From: Porticoccaceae bacterium | GTDB lineage: Bacteria > Pseudomonadota > Gammaproteobacteria > Pseudomonadales > Porticoccaceae | Direction: 5' to 3' | Length of the DNA: 11,598 nt | Assembly (NCBI GenBank): GCA_019090225.1 | Contig: JAHRWI010000222.1 | Span: forward strand, 1 to 11,598 | In this document: positions 1 through 7,448 of the stretch, piece after piece | How the letters are laid out: each line of letters starts with the position of its first letter | How positions within the stretch are numbered: position 1 is the first letter of the stretch | Notes under the pieces: generated by a model | The model's database searches: none | Told to the model about the DNA's origin: nothing | What the model saw: only the letters and a program-made list of their open reading frames with translations | Program-made: the position numbers and the translations under genes

Positions 1-852
1 ACCGACATCCGAGGCCGCCCAGAACACATCACCGGGCGCGACGCCATAAACATTTTTCATACTCCAGTTCAGAGACACGATACTGCCACCGATATCCCTG
101 ACTACACCTTTCGGCTCGCCGGTGGTTCCGGAGGTGTATAAAACGTAGAGCGGATCGGTTGAGCGCAGTTCGGCACAGGGCACAGGCTCAGAGTTCTCCA
201 CCTCACTCCAGTCCAGATCACGCCCTGGCACCAGGTCGGCTGGGGCCTGTACACGCTGCAAAATAATGCAGGAAGCGGGCTTGTTAGTGGCCAATTCTAT
301 GGCCTCATCAAGCAGTGGTTTATAGGCCACCAAACGGCCTGGCTCTATACCACAGGACGCAGAAATCACCATACTGGCTTTGACATCATCGATTCTGACC
401 GCCAACTCATTGGCCGCAAAACCTCCAAAGACAACGGAATGCACTGCACCGATCCGCGCACAGGCGAGCATGGCGATGGCCGCTTCAGGCACCATGGGCA
501 TATAAATAATAACCCGGTCACCCTTGGCGATACCTCGGGCAACCAATCCACCGGCAAAGCGCGATACGCGATCAAGCATGTCGCGATAGGTAAAGCTAGC
601 TTTGGCATTGGTGACCGGGCTGTCGTAGATCAGCGCTAACTGCTCGCCACGACCGCTGTCGACATGACGATCAAGGGCGTTGTAGCAGGCATTGGTGGTG
701 CCGTCTGGGAACCACTTTATAAACGGTAGATTACTGTCATCGAGGATCGTTTTCGGTGCTTCAAACCAGTTGACATCTTTTGCAGCGTCGGCCCAAAATT
801 CCTGAGGGTCTTGACGGGAAGCCTCATAAGCCTGTTTATATTCGCCGGTCAT
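1..852 (-). CDS. prpE: Propionyl-CoA synthetase (PrpE/ACSS3 type), N-terminal part, cut by the window edge
   Basis: AMP-forming acyl-CoA synthetase that should activate propionate (and perhaps acetate) to its CoA thioester with ATP in the cytosol. The translation gives 284 residues with no stop before the edge; PrpE proteins are about 630 residues, so roughly 345 are missing. Residues 5-60 match the ACS N-terminal domain (Trp-Phe then FIKWFPDG). YMPMVPEA lies at 117-124, ARIGAVHSVVFGGF at 132-145, and the ATP-binding loop YTSGTTGEPKG at 239-249. The loop is followed by VVRDIGG, which is characteristic of PrpE/ACSS3; acetyl-CoA synthetases (Acs) have a different sequence here. The ATG at 850-852 is preceded by GGAG (plus-strand 859-862) with a 6-base spacer, a good ribosome binding site. 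No 2-methylcitrate cycle gene is visible, so this may serve general short-chain acyl salvage. The family is firm; substrate preference is inferred. Confidence 0.93.
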   Translation of the reverse strand, partial: MTGEYKQAYEASRQDPQEFWADAAKDVNWFEAPKTILDDSNLPFIKWFPDGTTNACYNALDRHVDSGRGEQLALIYDSPVTNAKASFTYRDMLDRVSRFAGGLVARGIAKGDRVIIYMPMVPEAAIAMLACARIGAVHSVVFGGFAANELAVRIDDVKASMVISASCGIEPGRLVAYKPLLDEAIELATNKPASCIILQRVQAPADLVPGRDLDWSEVENSEPVPCAELRSTDPLYVLYTSGTTGEPKGVVRDIGGSIVSLNWSMKNVYGVAPGDVFWAASDVG

Positions 853-896
853 GGTTAGCTCCAGGTATTTTTAGGTCAAATTTCTCGGCGGCTATT

Positions 897-919
897 AAAC
901 TATGCCACCAAACTATGCC
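897..919. repeat. Short tandem direct repeat upstream of prpE
   Basis: The 10-mer AAACTATGCC occurs at 897-906 and again at 910-919, a 13-base period. It lies 45-67 bases upstream of the prpE start codon. The position would suit a regulator binding site, but the spacing is not a full helical turn multiple and no known operator is recognised. It may be a chance duplication. Confidence 0.4.
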
Positions 920-943
920 GCAACAGCTACTTCAAGTGAAACG

Positions 944-962
944 CGGCGTGCGTGGCACGCCG
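944..962 (-). terminator. GC-rich hairpin between the channel gene and prpE; possible terminator
   Basis: CGGCGTGC at 944-951 and GCACGCCG at 955-962 form a perfect 8-bp stem with a 3-base loop. It lies 48 bases past the channel gene's stop on the minus strand and upstream of prpE. On the minus strand it is followed only by a short CGTTTC run, so it lacks the T tract of a classical intrinsic terminator. It may still stop or stabilise the channel transcript, or be a single REP-like element. Confidence 0.4.
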
Positions 963-1009
963 AGTAAAGCCTTCCTGGAGTAACAAAATATAGCTACTTC
1001 CACCTGGGA

Positions 1010-1837
1010 CTACTCCACCTGTGGAAGATCACCCGCACCACAGTATTTGCAAAACTCCGCATCGGTTTCGTGTCCGGCACGCCCACACTGGCTGCAGAGC
1101 TTCTTTGATCGAACCCGCCCCAGCTCGGAAGCCATCTCTGCGGTGACAATGCCGGTAGGAATCGCAATGATCGAATAGCCCGTAAGCATCGCCAGTATCG
1201 AAATAAATTGCCCAGCAATGGTTTGCGGGGTGATGTCCCCGTAACCGACGGTGGTAATGGTCACAATTGTCCAGTAGATACTTTTCGGAATACTGGTAAA
1301 GCCGTGCTTTGGCCCTTCAATGACAAACATCAAGGAACCAAAAATAAAGCTGAGAATAATGACCGTAAAAAAGAAAATAAATATTTTTCGGCGACCCATA
1401 TATAAGGAGCGCATCAGCAGATTCGCTTCACTCATATAGCGAACTAGTTTGAGTATCCGAAAAACCCGCAACACCCGCAGCATGCGAATAATTAACAGGT
1501 AATTGGCTCCGACAATCACGAGAGCAAGGTAGGAAGGAATGATAGAGATCAGATCAATCAAACCAAAAAAACTAAATATATATTTAAGCGGTCGTTCAGA
1601 GATATAAATTCGGAGAAAATACTCAATAGTAAAAAGCAGGGTAAAAAACCATTCCAGATAAAAAAACCATCTTCCATAGTTTGCATGCAAGCCAGCAACG
1701 GAATCTAACACCACCGTCGCGACACTGATCAGAATCGAATAAATCAGCACCATATCAAACAGCTTACCGGCGGGCGTGTCGGTGCCAAATATAATGGTGC
1801 TCAATGTCTCTTTAATACTACTCACTTGCCTACCCAT
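1010..1837 (-). CDS. Voltage-gated-type potassium channel (6 TM) with a C-terminal zinc ribbon
   Basis: Inner-membrane tetrameric K+ channel subunit, 275 residues. Predicted helices are S1 at about 27-45, S2 58-78, S3 90-108, S4 111-133, S5 151-173 and S6 210-232. S4 carries a basic residue at every third position (R118, R121, R124, R127, K130, R133), as in a voltage sensor. The pore loop holds the K+ selectivity filter TVGYGD at 196-201. After S6 comes a short basic linker (RVRSKK) and a four-cysteine ribbon, C248-x2-C251 and C263-x2-C266, predicted to bind zinc in the cytoplasm. Bacterial Kv-like channels usually end in a coiled coil or plain tail, so the ribbon is notable. The ATG at 1835-1837 is the most upstream in-frame start (a stop lies five codons before it), but no clear ribosome binding site precedes it. 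It is transcribed divergently from the permease operon. Physiological role unknown. Confidence 0.92.
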   Translation of the reverse strand: MGRQVSSIKETLSTIIFGTDTPAGKLFDMVLIYSILISVATVVLDSVAGLHANYGRWFFYLEWFFTLLFTIEYFLRIYISERPLKYIFSFFGLIDLISIIPSYLALVIVGANYLLIIRMLRVLRVFRILKLVRYMSEANLLMRSLYMGRRKIFIFFFTVIILSFIFGSLMFVIEGPKHGFTSIPKSIYWTIVTITTVGYGDITPQTIAGQFISILAMLTGYSIIAIPTGIVTAEMASELGRVRSKKLCSQCGRAGHETDAEFCKYCGAGDLPQVE

Positions 1838-1861
1838 CTCTGTGCTTATTCATCTCTGTGC
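1835..1861. repeat. Direct repeat at the start of the channel gene
   Basis: CATCTCTGTGC occurs at 1835-1845 and 1851-1861, a 16-base period. The first copy includes the channel's ATG (reverse complement). The second copy supplies another ATG that is out of frame and reaches a stop after seven codons. A related CCTACCCA motif is found at 1829-1836 and 1877-1884. The 195-base divergent region 1838-2032 otherwise contains only a weak -10-like TATACT at 1996-2001 (plus strand). Confidence 0.35.
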
Positions 1862-2032
1862 CTGCCCCACTTTGTACCTACCCACCTTTATCAATTTCTA
1901 TCTCAGTAGACGGCCATCTTTAGCAACGATCAATGCATATTCTTTAAGCGACAAAACCGTGTTCAACCGCAAGTATACCTGCCAGCGCCGGAGGTTATAC
2001 TCAAGCATCACTCACACAAGCAGCCAGCTTTG

Positions 2033-3229
2033 ATGCCAACGCCTTTAAAACGCTCACTGACACTCACCCAGATCACGCTTTATGGGGTCGGCAGCATTTT
2101 AGGCGCTGGCATATACGTTCTGCTCGGTGAAGTGGCCCTGATCAGTGGCACCCTGATGCCTATTGCATTCCTCATCGCGGCCATTGTGGTGAGCTTTAGT
2201 GCCTATTCTTATCGACATCTGGCGCGCCGCTTTCCCTATAGCGCAGGTGAAGCGGTCTACGTACAGGAGGCGTTTTCTTCCGTAGCCTTATCTCGCCTGG
2301 TCGGCCTCGCACTGGTGTTTGGCGGCATAGTCTCCTCTGCGACTATCGCCCGTGGCTTTACCGGCTACCTTGCTATTCTGATTACCCTGCCTGACGCGCT
2401 GATGATCGCCCTGCTCATCCTTGGTCTAACGGGCCTCGCTATCTGGGGTGTGCGGCAATCTGTGTTTGTCGCCGTCGCCACAACCATCGCCGAGATATTC
2501 GGTATTGCCCTGGTGATATGGGCGAGCTTCGACTCTTTGCCCAATCTGCTCGACAATCCAAAACAATATTTTGTACCCAATTCATTGCCCGCCTGGTCCG
2601 GTATAGCCGCAGGAGCCTTTATTGCCTTCTATGCTTTCATTGGTTTTGAAGACATGGTCAATATGGCCGAAGAGGTCAAAGACCCCGAAAAAAACATGTT
2701 TCGCGGCATTGTCCTGGCGCTGATTATTACCACAAGCCTCTACATTATCGTCGCCCTTTGCGCGGTCGCTGCGGTACCTATAAATGAACTGGCTGGATCG
2801 AAGTCACCACTGGTACTTATCGTCGAACGCAACACTCAATTTCCGGTCAGCCTAATGGCCACCATCAGTCTAGTGGCCATCATCAACGGTGCGCTTTTAC
2901 AAATCATTATGTGCGCCCGGGTGCTTTACGGCATGGGTAAAAGGGCTATGCTGCCTGCCGTTTTTGCCCGGGTTAACCCACGTACCCAAACGCCGGTTTT
3001 CGCTACCGTGCTGGTGGGTATCTGTGTGATGATCTTTGCCCTGACGCTGCCCCTGGTCACTTTAGCGAAAATAACCAGCACATTGATCCTGGGGGTCTTC
3101 GCTCTGGTTAACGCGGCGCTATTGACCTTAAATTGGCGCAGCCATCAGAGAGCATTAACTGAGTTATCGCTACCCGCTATCGGCATGTTTATTTGTATAA
3201 TATTTATCATATTGCAATTCCTAGTGTAA
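2033..3229 (+). CDS. APC-family amino acid permease
   Basis: Inner-membrane secondary transporter of the amino acid-polyamine-organocation superfamily. Residues are numbered from the TTG at 2030. The first helix carries the APC substrate-site motif GVGSILGAGIYVL (19-31). The conserved loop FIGFEDMVNMAEEVKDPEKNM (residues 203-223) follows helix 6. About 11 hydrophobic segments are visible (roughly 13-34, 41-60, 85-110, 115-140, 145-167, 190-207, 225-250, 275-297, 323-343, 346-368, 381-399). At about 399 residues it is shorter than most 12-helix relatives and ends directly in its last helix. Substrate cannot be told from sequence. I chose ATG 2033; the codon just before it is TTG, an equally possible start. 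No Shine-Dalgarno lies at normal distance, although a GGAGG sits far upstream at 1990-1994. It is the first gene of a probable five-gene operon, 41 bases before the quinone oxidoreductase. Confidence 0.9.
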   Translation: MPTPLKRSLTLTQITLYGVGSILGAGIYVLLGEVALISGTLMPIAFLIAAIVVSFSAYSYRHLARRFPYSAGEAVYVQEAFSSVALSRLVGLALVFGGIVSSATIARGFTGYLAILITLPDALMIALLILGLTGLAIWGVRQSVFVAVATTIAEIFGIALVIWASFDSLPNLLDNPKQYFVPNSLPAWSGIAAGAFIAFYAFIGFEDMVNMAEEVKDPEKNMFRGIVLALIITTSLYIIVALCAVAAVPINELAGSKSPLVLIVERNTQFPVSLMATISLVAIINGALLQIIMCARVLYGMGKRAMLPAVFARVNPRTQTPVFATVLVGICVMIFALTLPLVTLAKITSTLILGVFALVNAALLTLNWRSHQRALTELSLPAIGMFICIIFIILQFLV

Positions 3230-3270
3230 TTACTGACTAACACCTACAGAGAAAATGAGACCCCAGCATT

Positions 3271-4260
3271 ATGTCCTTACCCACCTCCATGAAATGTATC
3301 GAAATCTCCCAACCCGGCGGCCCTGAGGTCTTAGTTCCCACGCAACGTCCCATACCCCAGCCAGAGGCGGGGCAGGTGCTAATAAAAGTCGCTGCCGCCG
3401 GGGTTAATCGCCCTGATGTTATCCAGCGCCAGGGCGGCTATCCGCCGCCACCGGGAGCCTCAGATCTACCCGGCCTTGAAGTCTCTGGAGAAGTGGTTCT
3501 CTGCGCCAGCGATGTAACTCATCTCACACCTGGCGATCAGGTCTGTGCCCTGCTCAATGGCGGTGGCTATGCGGAATATGCTATTGCTGAAGCCCGTCTG
3601 TGCTTACCAGTACCGCAAGGCATGGCCATACAAGATGCGGCAGCTCTCCCAGAAACCACATTTACAGTTTGGCACAATGTCTTTGAGCGAGCTGCTCTTC
3701 AAGCCGGTGAAATATTTTTGATCCACGGCGGCACCAGCGGCATTGGTACTACGGCCATTCAAATGGCTAAAGCCTTTGGCACGCGGGTTTTCGCCACCGC
3801 AGGCAGTGCTGAAAAATGCCGGGTTTGCACAGAGCTGGGAGCAGAAAGAGCCTTTAATTATCATGACGAAGATTTCGTCGCCGGAATCAAAGATATTTCA
3901 AGAGGCGCGAACGTGATCCTCGATATGATCGGCGGAGATTATGTGCAAAAAAATATTCGTGTCGCTGCCTTCCAGGGTCGAATTGTGTCTATAGCATTTT
4001 TAAGAGGCTCGAAAGTTGAAGTGGATCTCGGCCCAATGATGCTCAAGCAATTAATCCTAACTGGTTCTACCCTGCGCAGCCAGCCGGTTGCCAACAAAGC
4101 GGGTATTGCCACCGCCCTGCAAGAACGAATTTGGCCGCTATTTGCAAATGGCACAATGAAACCCATTGTCCATACTAGGTTTACTCTGGATCAGGCCAGC
4201 GAAGCTCACGCCTTGATGGAAAGCAACGCCCATATTGGCAAGCTACTCTTGCTGCCATGA
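3271..4260 (+). CDS. NAD(P)H:quinone oxidoreductase, zinc-free MDR family, PIG3/TP53I3-like
   Basis: Cytosolic medium-chain dehydrogenase/reductase expected to use NADPH to reduce quinones or other electrophilic carbonyls. The GroES-like domain (about 30-130) contains GVNRPDVIQRQGGYPPPPGA (44-63), a stretch diagnostic of the TP53I3-like quinone oxidoreductases, and lacks the zinc ligands of alcohol dehydrogenases. The Rossmann domain has GEIFLIHGGTSGIGTTAIQM (146-165) with the GGTSGIGT cofactor loop, then LDMIGG (217-222). Total length 329 is normal. The ATG at 3271 is preceded only by a weak GAGA. ATG 3289 (codon 7, MKCIEI) matches the usual family N-terminus better and may be the true start, but it has no ribosome binding site either. 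It lies between the permease and yciH; adjacency to amino acid metabolism genes does not identify its substrate. Confidence 0.93.
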   Translation: MSLPTSMKCIEISQPGGPEVLVPTQRPIPQPEAGQVLIKVAAAGVNRPDVIQRQGGYPPPPGASDLPGLEVSGEVVLCASDVTHLTPGDQVCALLNGGGYAEYAIAEARLCLPVPQGMAIQDAAALPETTFTVWHNVFERAALQAGEIFLIHGGTSGIGTTAIQMAKAFGTRVFATAGSAEKCRVCTELGAERAFNYHDEDFVAGIKDISRGANVILDMIGGDYVQKNIRVAAFQGRIVSIAFLRGSKVEVDLGPMMLKQLILTGSTLRSQPVANKAGIATALQERIWPLFANGTMKPIVHTRFTLDQASEAHALMESNAHIGKLLLLP

Positions 4261-4317
4261 ACATAGACAGAAATCAGCATATAAAAGCGCCTCAACCCTA
4301 ATCAGGAGCCTCAGCAG

Positions 4318-4644
4318 ATGAAAAGCGACTCTAAACTGGTTTATTCCACTGACCGAGGCCGAATAAAAGTATCAACGACACCTGAATCAAAAACCCCGAC
4401 AAGCGATGGCATTGTCCGAATCCGCAGAGAAACCAGCGGCCGCAAAGGCAGTGCAGTCACCACAGTGAATGGCATAGACCGCTCTGAAGAGGAATTGAAA
4501 ACCCTGGCGAAAATGCTTAAACGCCTCTGTGGCAGCGGCGGCACGCTCAAACATGGTGTGATAGAAATTCAGGGAGATCACCGGGACAAAATCGCCGATG
4601 CCCTGAGCGAAGCCGGATTCACCGTAAAAATGGCGGGCGGATAA
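4318..4644 (+). CDS. yciH: YciH, SUI1/eIF1-like translation factor
   Basis: Bacterial homologue of eukaryotic eIF1 (SUI1 domain), a small protein that associates with the 30S ribosomal subunit and is thought to influence start-site selection and initiation under stress. The product has 108 residues. The first 30 are a variable tail; the SUI1 domain spans about 32-106. It includes VRIRRETSGRKGSAVTTVNG (33-52), the basic segment LKTLAKMLKRLCGSGGTLKHG (60-80) and GDHRDKIADAL (86-96). Of the operon genes it has the clearest ribosome binding site: AGGAG at 4304-4308, 9 bases before the ATG. It lies 57 bases after the oxidoreductase and 36 bases before the S9 peptidase, so co-transcription is likely. 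The family assignment is secure; the exact bacterial role is less settled. Confidence 0.95.
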   Translation: MKSDSKLVYSTDRGRIKVSTTPESKTPTSDGIVRIRRETSGRKGSAVTTVNGIDRSEEELKTLAKMLKRLCGSGGTLKHGVIEIQGDHRDKIADALSEAGFTVKMAGG

Positions 4645-4680
4645 ACCCTCTACCTATAAAAATCGTCTCAAAAACTCACT

Positions 4681-6795
4681 ATGAAAAAAACCGCCCCCTA
4701 CGGCTCATGGCCCTCACCGATCACCGCAAAAATGATCGCCAGTGCAACGCCGACCATTGATCTACCCAATCTTGATCAGGGTCAGGATCAGGAAAGTGGC
4801 GGAGATAGTAATAACAGAAAAATCTACTGGCTTGAAAGTCGGCCTGACGAAGGAGGACGTAATACCATCGTCTGCCGCAATAGCGACGGCTCTCAACAGG
4901 ATGTGCTGCCCAGCTCCTATAGCGCTCGGAGTCGTGTTCACGAATATGGTGGTGCCTGTTACATCGTTATTGACGACGTTCTTTACTTCGTCGCTCAGGA
5001 TGATCAGAGGATCTATCGATTCGAACTTAGCGAAGCCGATAATAATGACAAGTGCGAACCTCTGGCAATCACTCCCGCCGACAGCGGCTACCGATTCGCC
5101 GACCTCAGTTACGACCAAAACCATAATCGCGTGCTTTGCGTCTGTGAACAACATTTTGAGCAAGATAGCCTGGAACAAAGCAACCCAGAGCAAACCAGGG
5201 ACCCTAGAAACTTTATCGCCGGGGTGTCTCTTAGCGCACCTTATGGGTTAACAGAGCTGGTCAGCGGCGCTGATTTTTATGCCTATCCGCGGATTAAGCC
5301 TCTAAGCACCCTCCGAACCAACCCCTACCCCAACTCCTGCACAAATCCAGAACATGAACAACTGTGTTGGCTTAGCTGGGATCACCCCTCAATGCCCTGG
5401 TATAGCACCAAGCTGTGGCTGGGAAGCGTGGATGAATCCGGTGCGGTATCGCAGCAAAAGCACATTGCTGGCAGCGCTGACGAGGCCATCTTTCAACCCC
5501 AGTGGTCGCCCACCGGACAATTGTATTTCATCTCTGATCGCTCCCAATGGTGGAACCTTTACCGCTATGAAGCCAGCCAGGAGGGCGCCTGGGAAAGCAG
5601 TGGTGAGATCATCCCCATCTGCCCTATGGAGGCCGAGTTTGCCACTCCACTATGGACATTGGGTATGTCTACCTATGCCTTTGTTGATGGCGACAACCCT
5701 GGCAGCACCAAAATTGCCACTTGTTATACGCAAAATGGTTTATGGCATCTTGGCCTTGTCGATGTCGATGCCCATGTCGATAACCGTGAATTAACACCCG
5801 TCGAAAGCTCATTTACCCAGCTATCAGCAATGACCGGTAGAAATAGTCTCGCCTGGTTTGTCGCTGCCAGTGCTGATACCGGTAATCAGTTAATCCAGCT
5901 ATCGGTCGATACAGGTCTGTGCCAGGTCATCAATGAATTACCCCAAACTGATACGGCCACTCCTCCTTCACTAGACAAAAATCTGTTCAGCCAGGCGCAA
6001 GCCCTGTCGTTTACTAGTAGCCACGGCGATCAGGCCCACGCTTTTTACTATTCACCCCACAATCTCACATACCGGGGACCAGTAGATGATAAGCCTCCGC
6101 TTATTGTGATCTGTCATGGCGGGCCAACAGGCGCGACCAGCGCGGCGCTGAATCTAAAAATTCAGTTCTGGACCAGTCGCGGCTTTGCCGTGCTCGATAT
6201 TAACTATCGTGGCAGCACCGGCTATGGCCGACATTACCGAGAATTACTCGATGGCAAATGGGGGTTGAGCGATGTCGGCGATGTGGTCGCGGGCGCTAAA
6301 TATCTTATTAAACAGGGCCTGGTTGATCCGAATAAATTAGCGATTCGAGGCAGTAGCGCAGGCGGCTATACCGTGCTCGCCGCATTAACGTTTCACGATG
6401 TCTTTAAAGCTGGGGCGAGCTATTACGGTATTGGCGATCTGGAAACTTTAGCCAGAGACACTCACAAGTTTGAATCAAAATACCTTGAGCGCCTGGTCGG
6501 TGCGTACCCCGCCGAAACAGAGCTCTACCAGGCTCGGTCACCTGTTAATCACATCGAAAAACTGACTTGCCCGGTGATATTTTTTCAGGGTTTAGACGAT
6601 AAAGTGGTTCCACCTGATCAGGCCCAGGCTATGATTTTGGCTCTCGAAAAACAAAAGCTACCCTGCGACTATGTGCCCTTTAGGGGCGAAGGTCATGGCT
6701 TTCGCAAAGCCGAGAATATCGCTCACGCCTTAGACCAGGAACTCCAGTTTTACAGTAAGATTTTTGGTTTCAAATTACCCGCAAACCAGACCTAA
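4681..6795 (+). CDS. S9 family (prolyl oligopeptidase-like) serine peptidase
   Basis: Predicted cytosolic alpha/beta-hydrolase peptidase of the dipeptidyl/acylaminoacyl-peptidase type, 704 residues, cleaving short peptides. The start MKKTAPYGSWPSPITAKMIA is typical of this branch and carries no signal peptide. Residues about 20-440 form a seven-bladed beta-propeller, with typical blade motifs such as FQPQWSPTGQLYFISDRS (271-288) and QWWNLYRY (289-296). The hydrolase domain starts near 450: the oxyanion segment HGGP is at 479-482, the nucleophile elbow GSSAGG at 557-562 gives Ser559, GLDDKVVPP at 637-645 gives Asp640, and GEGHGF at 669-674 gives His672, so the triad is complete. DINYRGSTGYGR (506-517) is another S9 hallmark. 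No Shine-Dalgarno precedes ATG 4681, so translation may depend on yciH upstream. It ends 20 bases before greB. Substrate specificity is not determined by the sequence. Confidence 0.94.
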   Translation: MKKTAPYGSWPSPITAKMIASATPTIDLPNLDQGQDQESGGDSNNRKIYWLESRPDEGGRNTIVCRNSDGSQQDVLPSSYSARSRVHEYGGACYIVIDDVLYFVAQDDQRIYRFELSEADNNDKCEPLAITPADSGYRFADLSYDQNHNRVLCVCEQHFEQDSLEQSNPEQTRDPRNFIAGVSLSAPYGLTELVSGADFYAYPRIKPLSTLRTNPYPNSCTNPEHEQLCWLSWDHPSMPWYSTKLWLGSVDESGAVSQQKHIAGSADEAIFQPQWSPTGQLYFISDRSQWWNLYRYEASQEGAWESSGEIIPICPMEAEFATPLWTLGMSTYAFVDGDNPGSTKIATCYTQNGLWHLGLVDVDAHVDNRELTPVESSFTQLSAMTGRNSLAWFVAASADTGNQLIQLSVDTGLCQVINELPQTDTATPPSLDKNLFSQAQALSFTSSHGDQAHAFYYSPHNLTYRGPVDDKPPLIVICHGGPTGATSAALNLKIQFWTSRGFAVLDINYRGSTGYGRHYRELLDGKWGLSDVGDVVAGAKYLIKQGLVDPNKLAIRGSSAGGYTVLAALTFHDVFKAGASYYGIGDLETLARDTHKFESKYLERLVGAYPAETELYQARSPVNHIEKLTCPVIFFQGLDDKVVPPDQAQAMILALEKQKLPCDYVPFRGEGHGFRKAENIAHALDQELQFYSKIFGFKLPANQT

Positions 6796-6815
6796 CTCAG
6801 GCGGTATCACCCAGC

Positions 6816-7334
6816 ATGTCACGCTATCGATCACCCCGAGCACCCAGCAGTCTCTATATTACTGCTCAGGGCGCTACAAAACTTCGAGATGAACTACAGC
6901 AACTCTGGAAGGTTGAACGGCCCATCGTCACAGCCACTGTCAACGCAGCTGCCAAGAATGGTGATCGCTCAGAGAACGGTGATTACATTTACGGCAAACG
7001 CCACTTGCGAGAAATCGATAGCCGGGTGCGGTATCTGTCGAAACGGCTTGAAAATGTCACCATTGTCGATCAATTACCTACGGATCAAAATCGAGTTTAT
7101 TTCGGTGCCTGGGTAAGCGTTGAGAACAGCGATGGCAAACCAGCCCGTTACCGAATCGTCGGCAGTGATGAAATTGACCCGAGCCGGGGGTATATCAGTA
7201 TAGATTCGCCTTTGGCTTTAGCTCTACTAGGCAAGGCCTGTGATGACACAGTGGAGTTTCATCACGATAACGTCCTCCATACACAGCGAATTCTAACCGT
7301 GGGCTACGATGCGCCCAATACCACATTGTCATAA
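6816..7334 (+). CDS. greB: Transcription elongation factor GreB
   Basis: Binds the secondary channel of RNA polymerase and stimulates cleavage of backtracked transcripts. At 172 residues it is slightly longer than usual GreB (about 158) because of a short basic N-terminal addition (MSRYRSPRAPSS) and a few extra C-terminal residues. The N-terminal coiled coil (about 14-85) carries the tip motif NGDRSENGDYIYGKRHLREID (residues 48-68), with the two catalytic acidic residues D50 and E53; the YGKR-LREID continuation separates GreB from GreA. The C-terminal FKBP-like domain spans about 95-163, with GKACDDTVEF (139-148) in place of the usual GK-x-x-GD motif. AGGCGG at 6799-6804, 11 bases before the ATG, is a loose ribosome binding site. 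It is the last gene of the probable operon and converges on the HD-GYP gene. Confidence 0.95.
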   Translation: MSRYRSPRAPSSLYITAQGATKLRDELQQLWKVERPIVTATVNAAAKNGDRSENGDYIYGKRHLREIDSRVRYLSKRLENVTIVDQLPTDQNRVYFGAWVSVENSDGKPARYRIVGSDEIDPSRGYISIDSPLALALLGKACDDTVEFHHDNVLHTQRILTVGYDAPNTTLS

Positions 7335-7412
7335 TACCCAGCGGCACTGCCGATAATTGACGCTAGTGGTCGATATGATCAACAACACTCGAAAAAAACT
7401 TTACTCACTGGC

Positions 7413-7446
7413 AATAAAAACCTCGGCGGCAGCTTTATTTTTTATA
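7413..7446. terminator. Weak AT-rich dyad between convergent greB and HD-GYP gene
   Basis: AATAAA (7413-7418) and TTTATT (7434-7439) can pair around a GC-rich 15-base centre. T runs flank both sides: TTTTTT follows on the plus strand and a TTTTT run follows the centre on the minus strand. It lies in the 114-base gap between two converging genes, where a bidirectional terminator is expected. The stem has only AT pairs, so the call is tentative. Confidence 0.3.
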
Positions 7447-7448
7447 GA

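Noticed and set aside
1..852. Acetyl-CoA synthetase (acs) instead of prpE
   Set aside because: The sequence after the ATP-binding loop (VVRDIGG) and the N-terminal FIKWFPDG region fit PrpE/ACSS3 rather than Acs.
1776..2033. 85-codon plus-strand open frame across the divergent region
   Set aside because: It starts inside the channel gene on the other strand, has no recognisable domain or ribosome binding site, and has low-complexity composition; most likely random.
4742..5251. Long alternative frames inside the S9 peptidase gene (both strands)
   Set aside because: They are shadows of a well supported coding sequence with a complete catalytic triad and continuous homology.
7342..7352. CGGCACTGCCG dyad after greB as terminator
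   Set aside because: Five base pairs around a single-base loop cannot close sterically, and no T tract follows.
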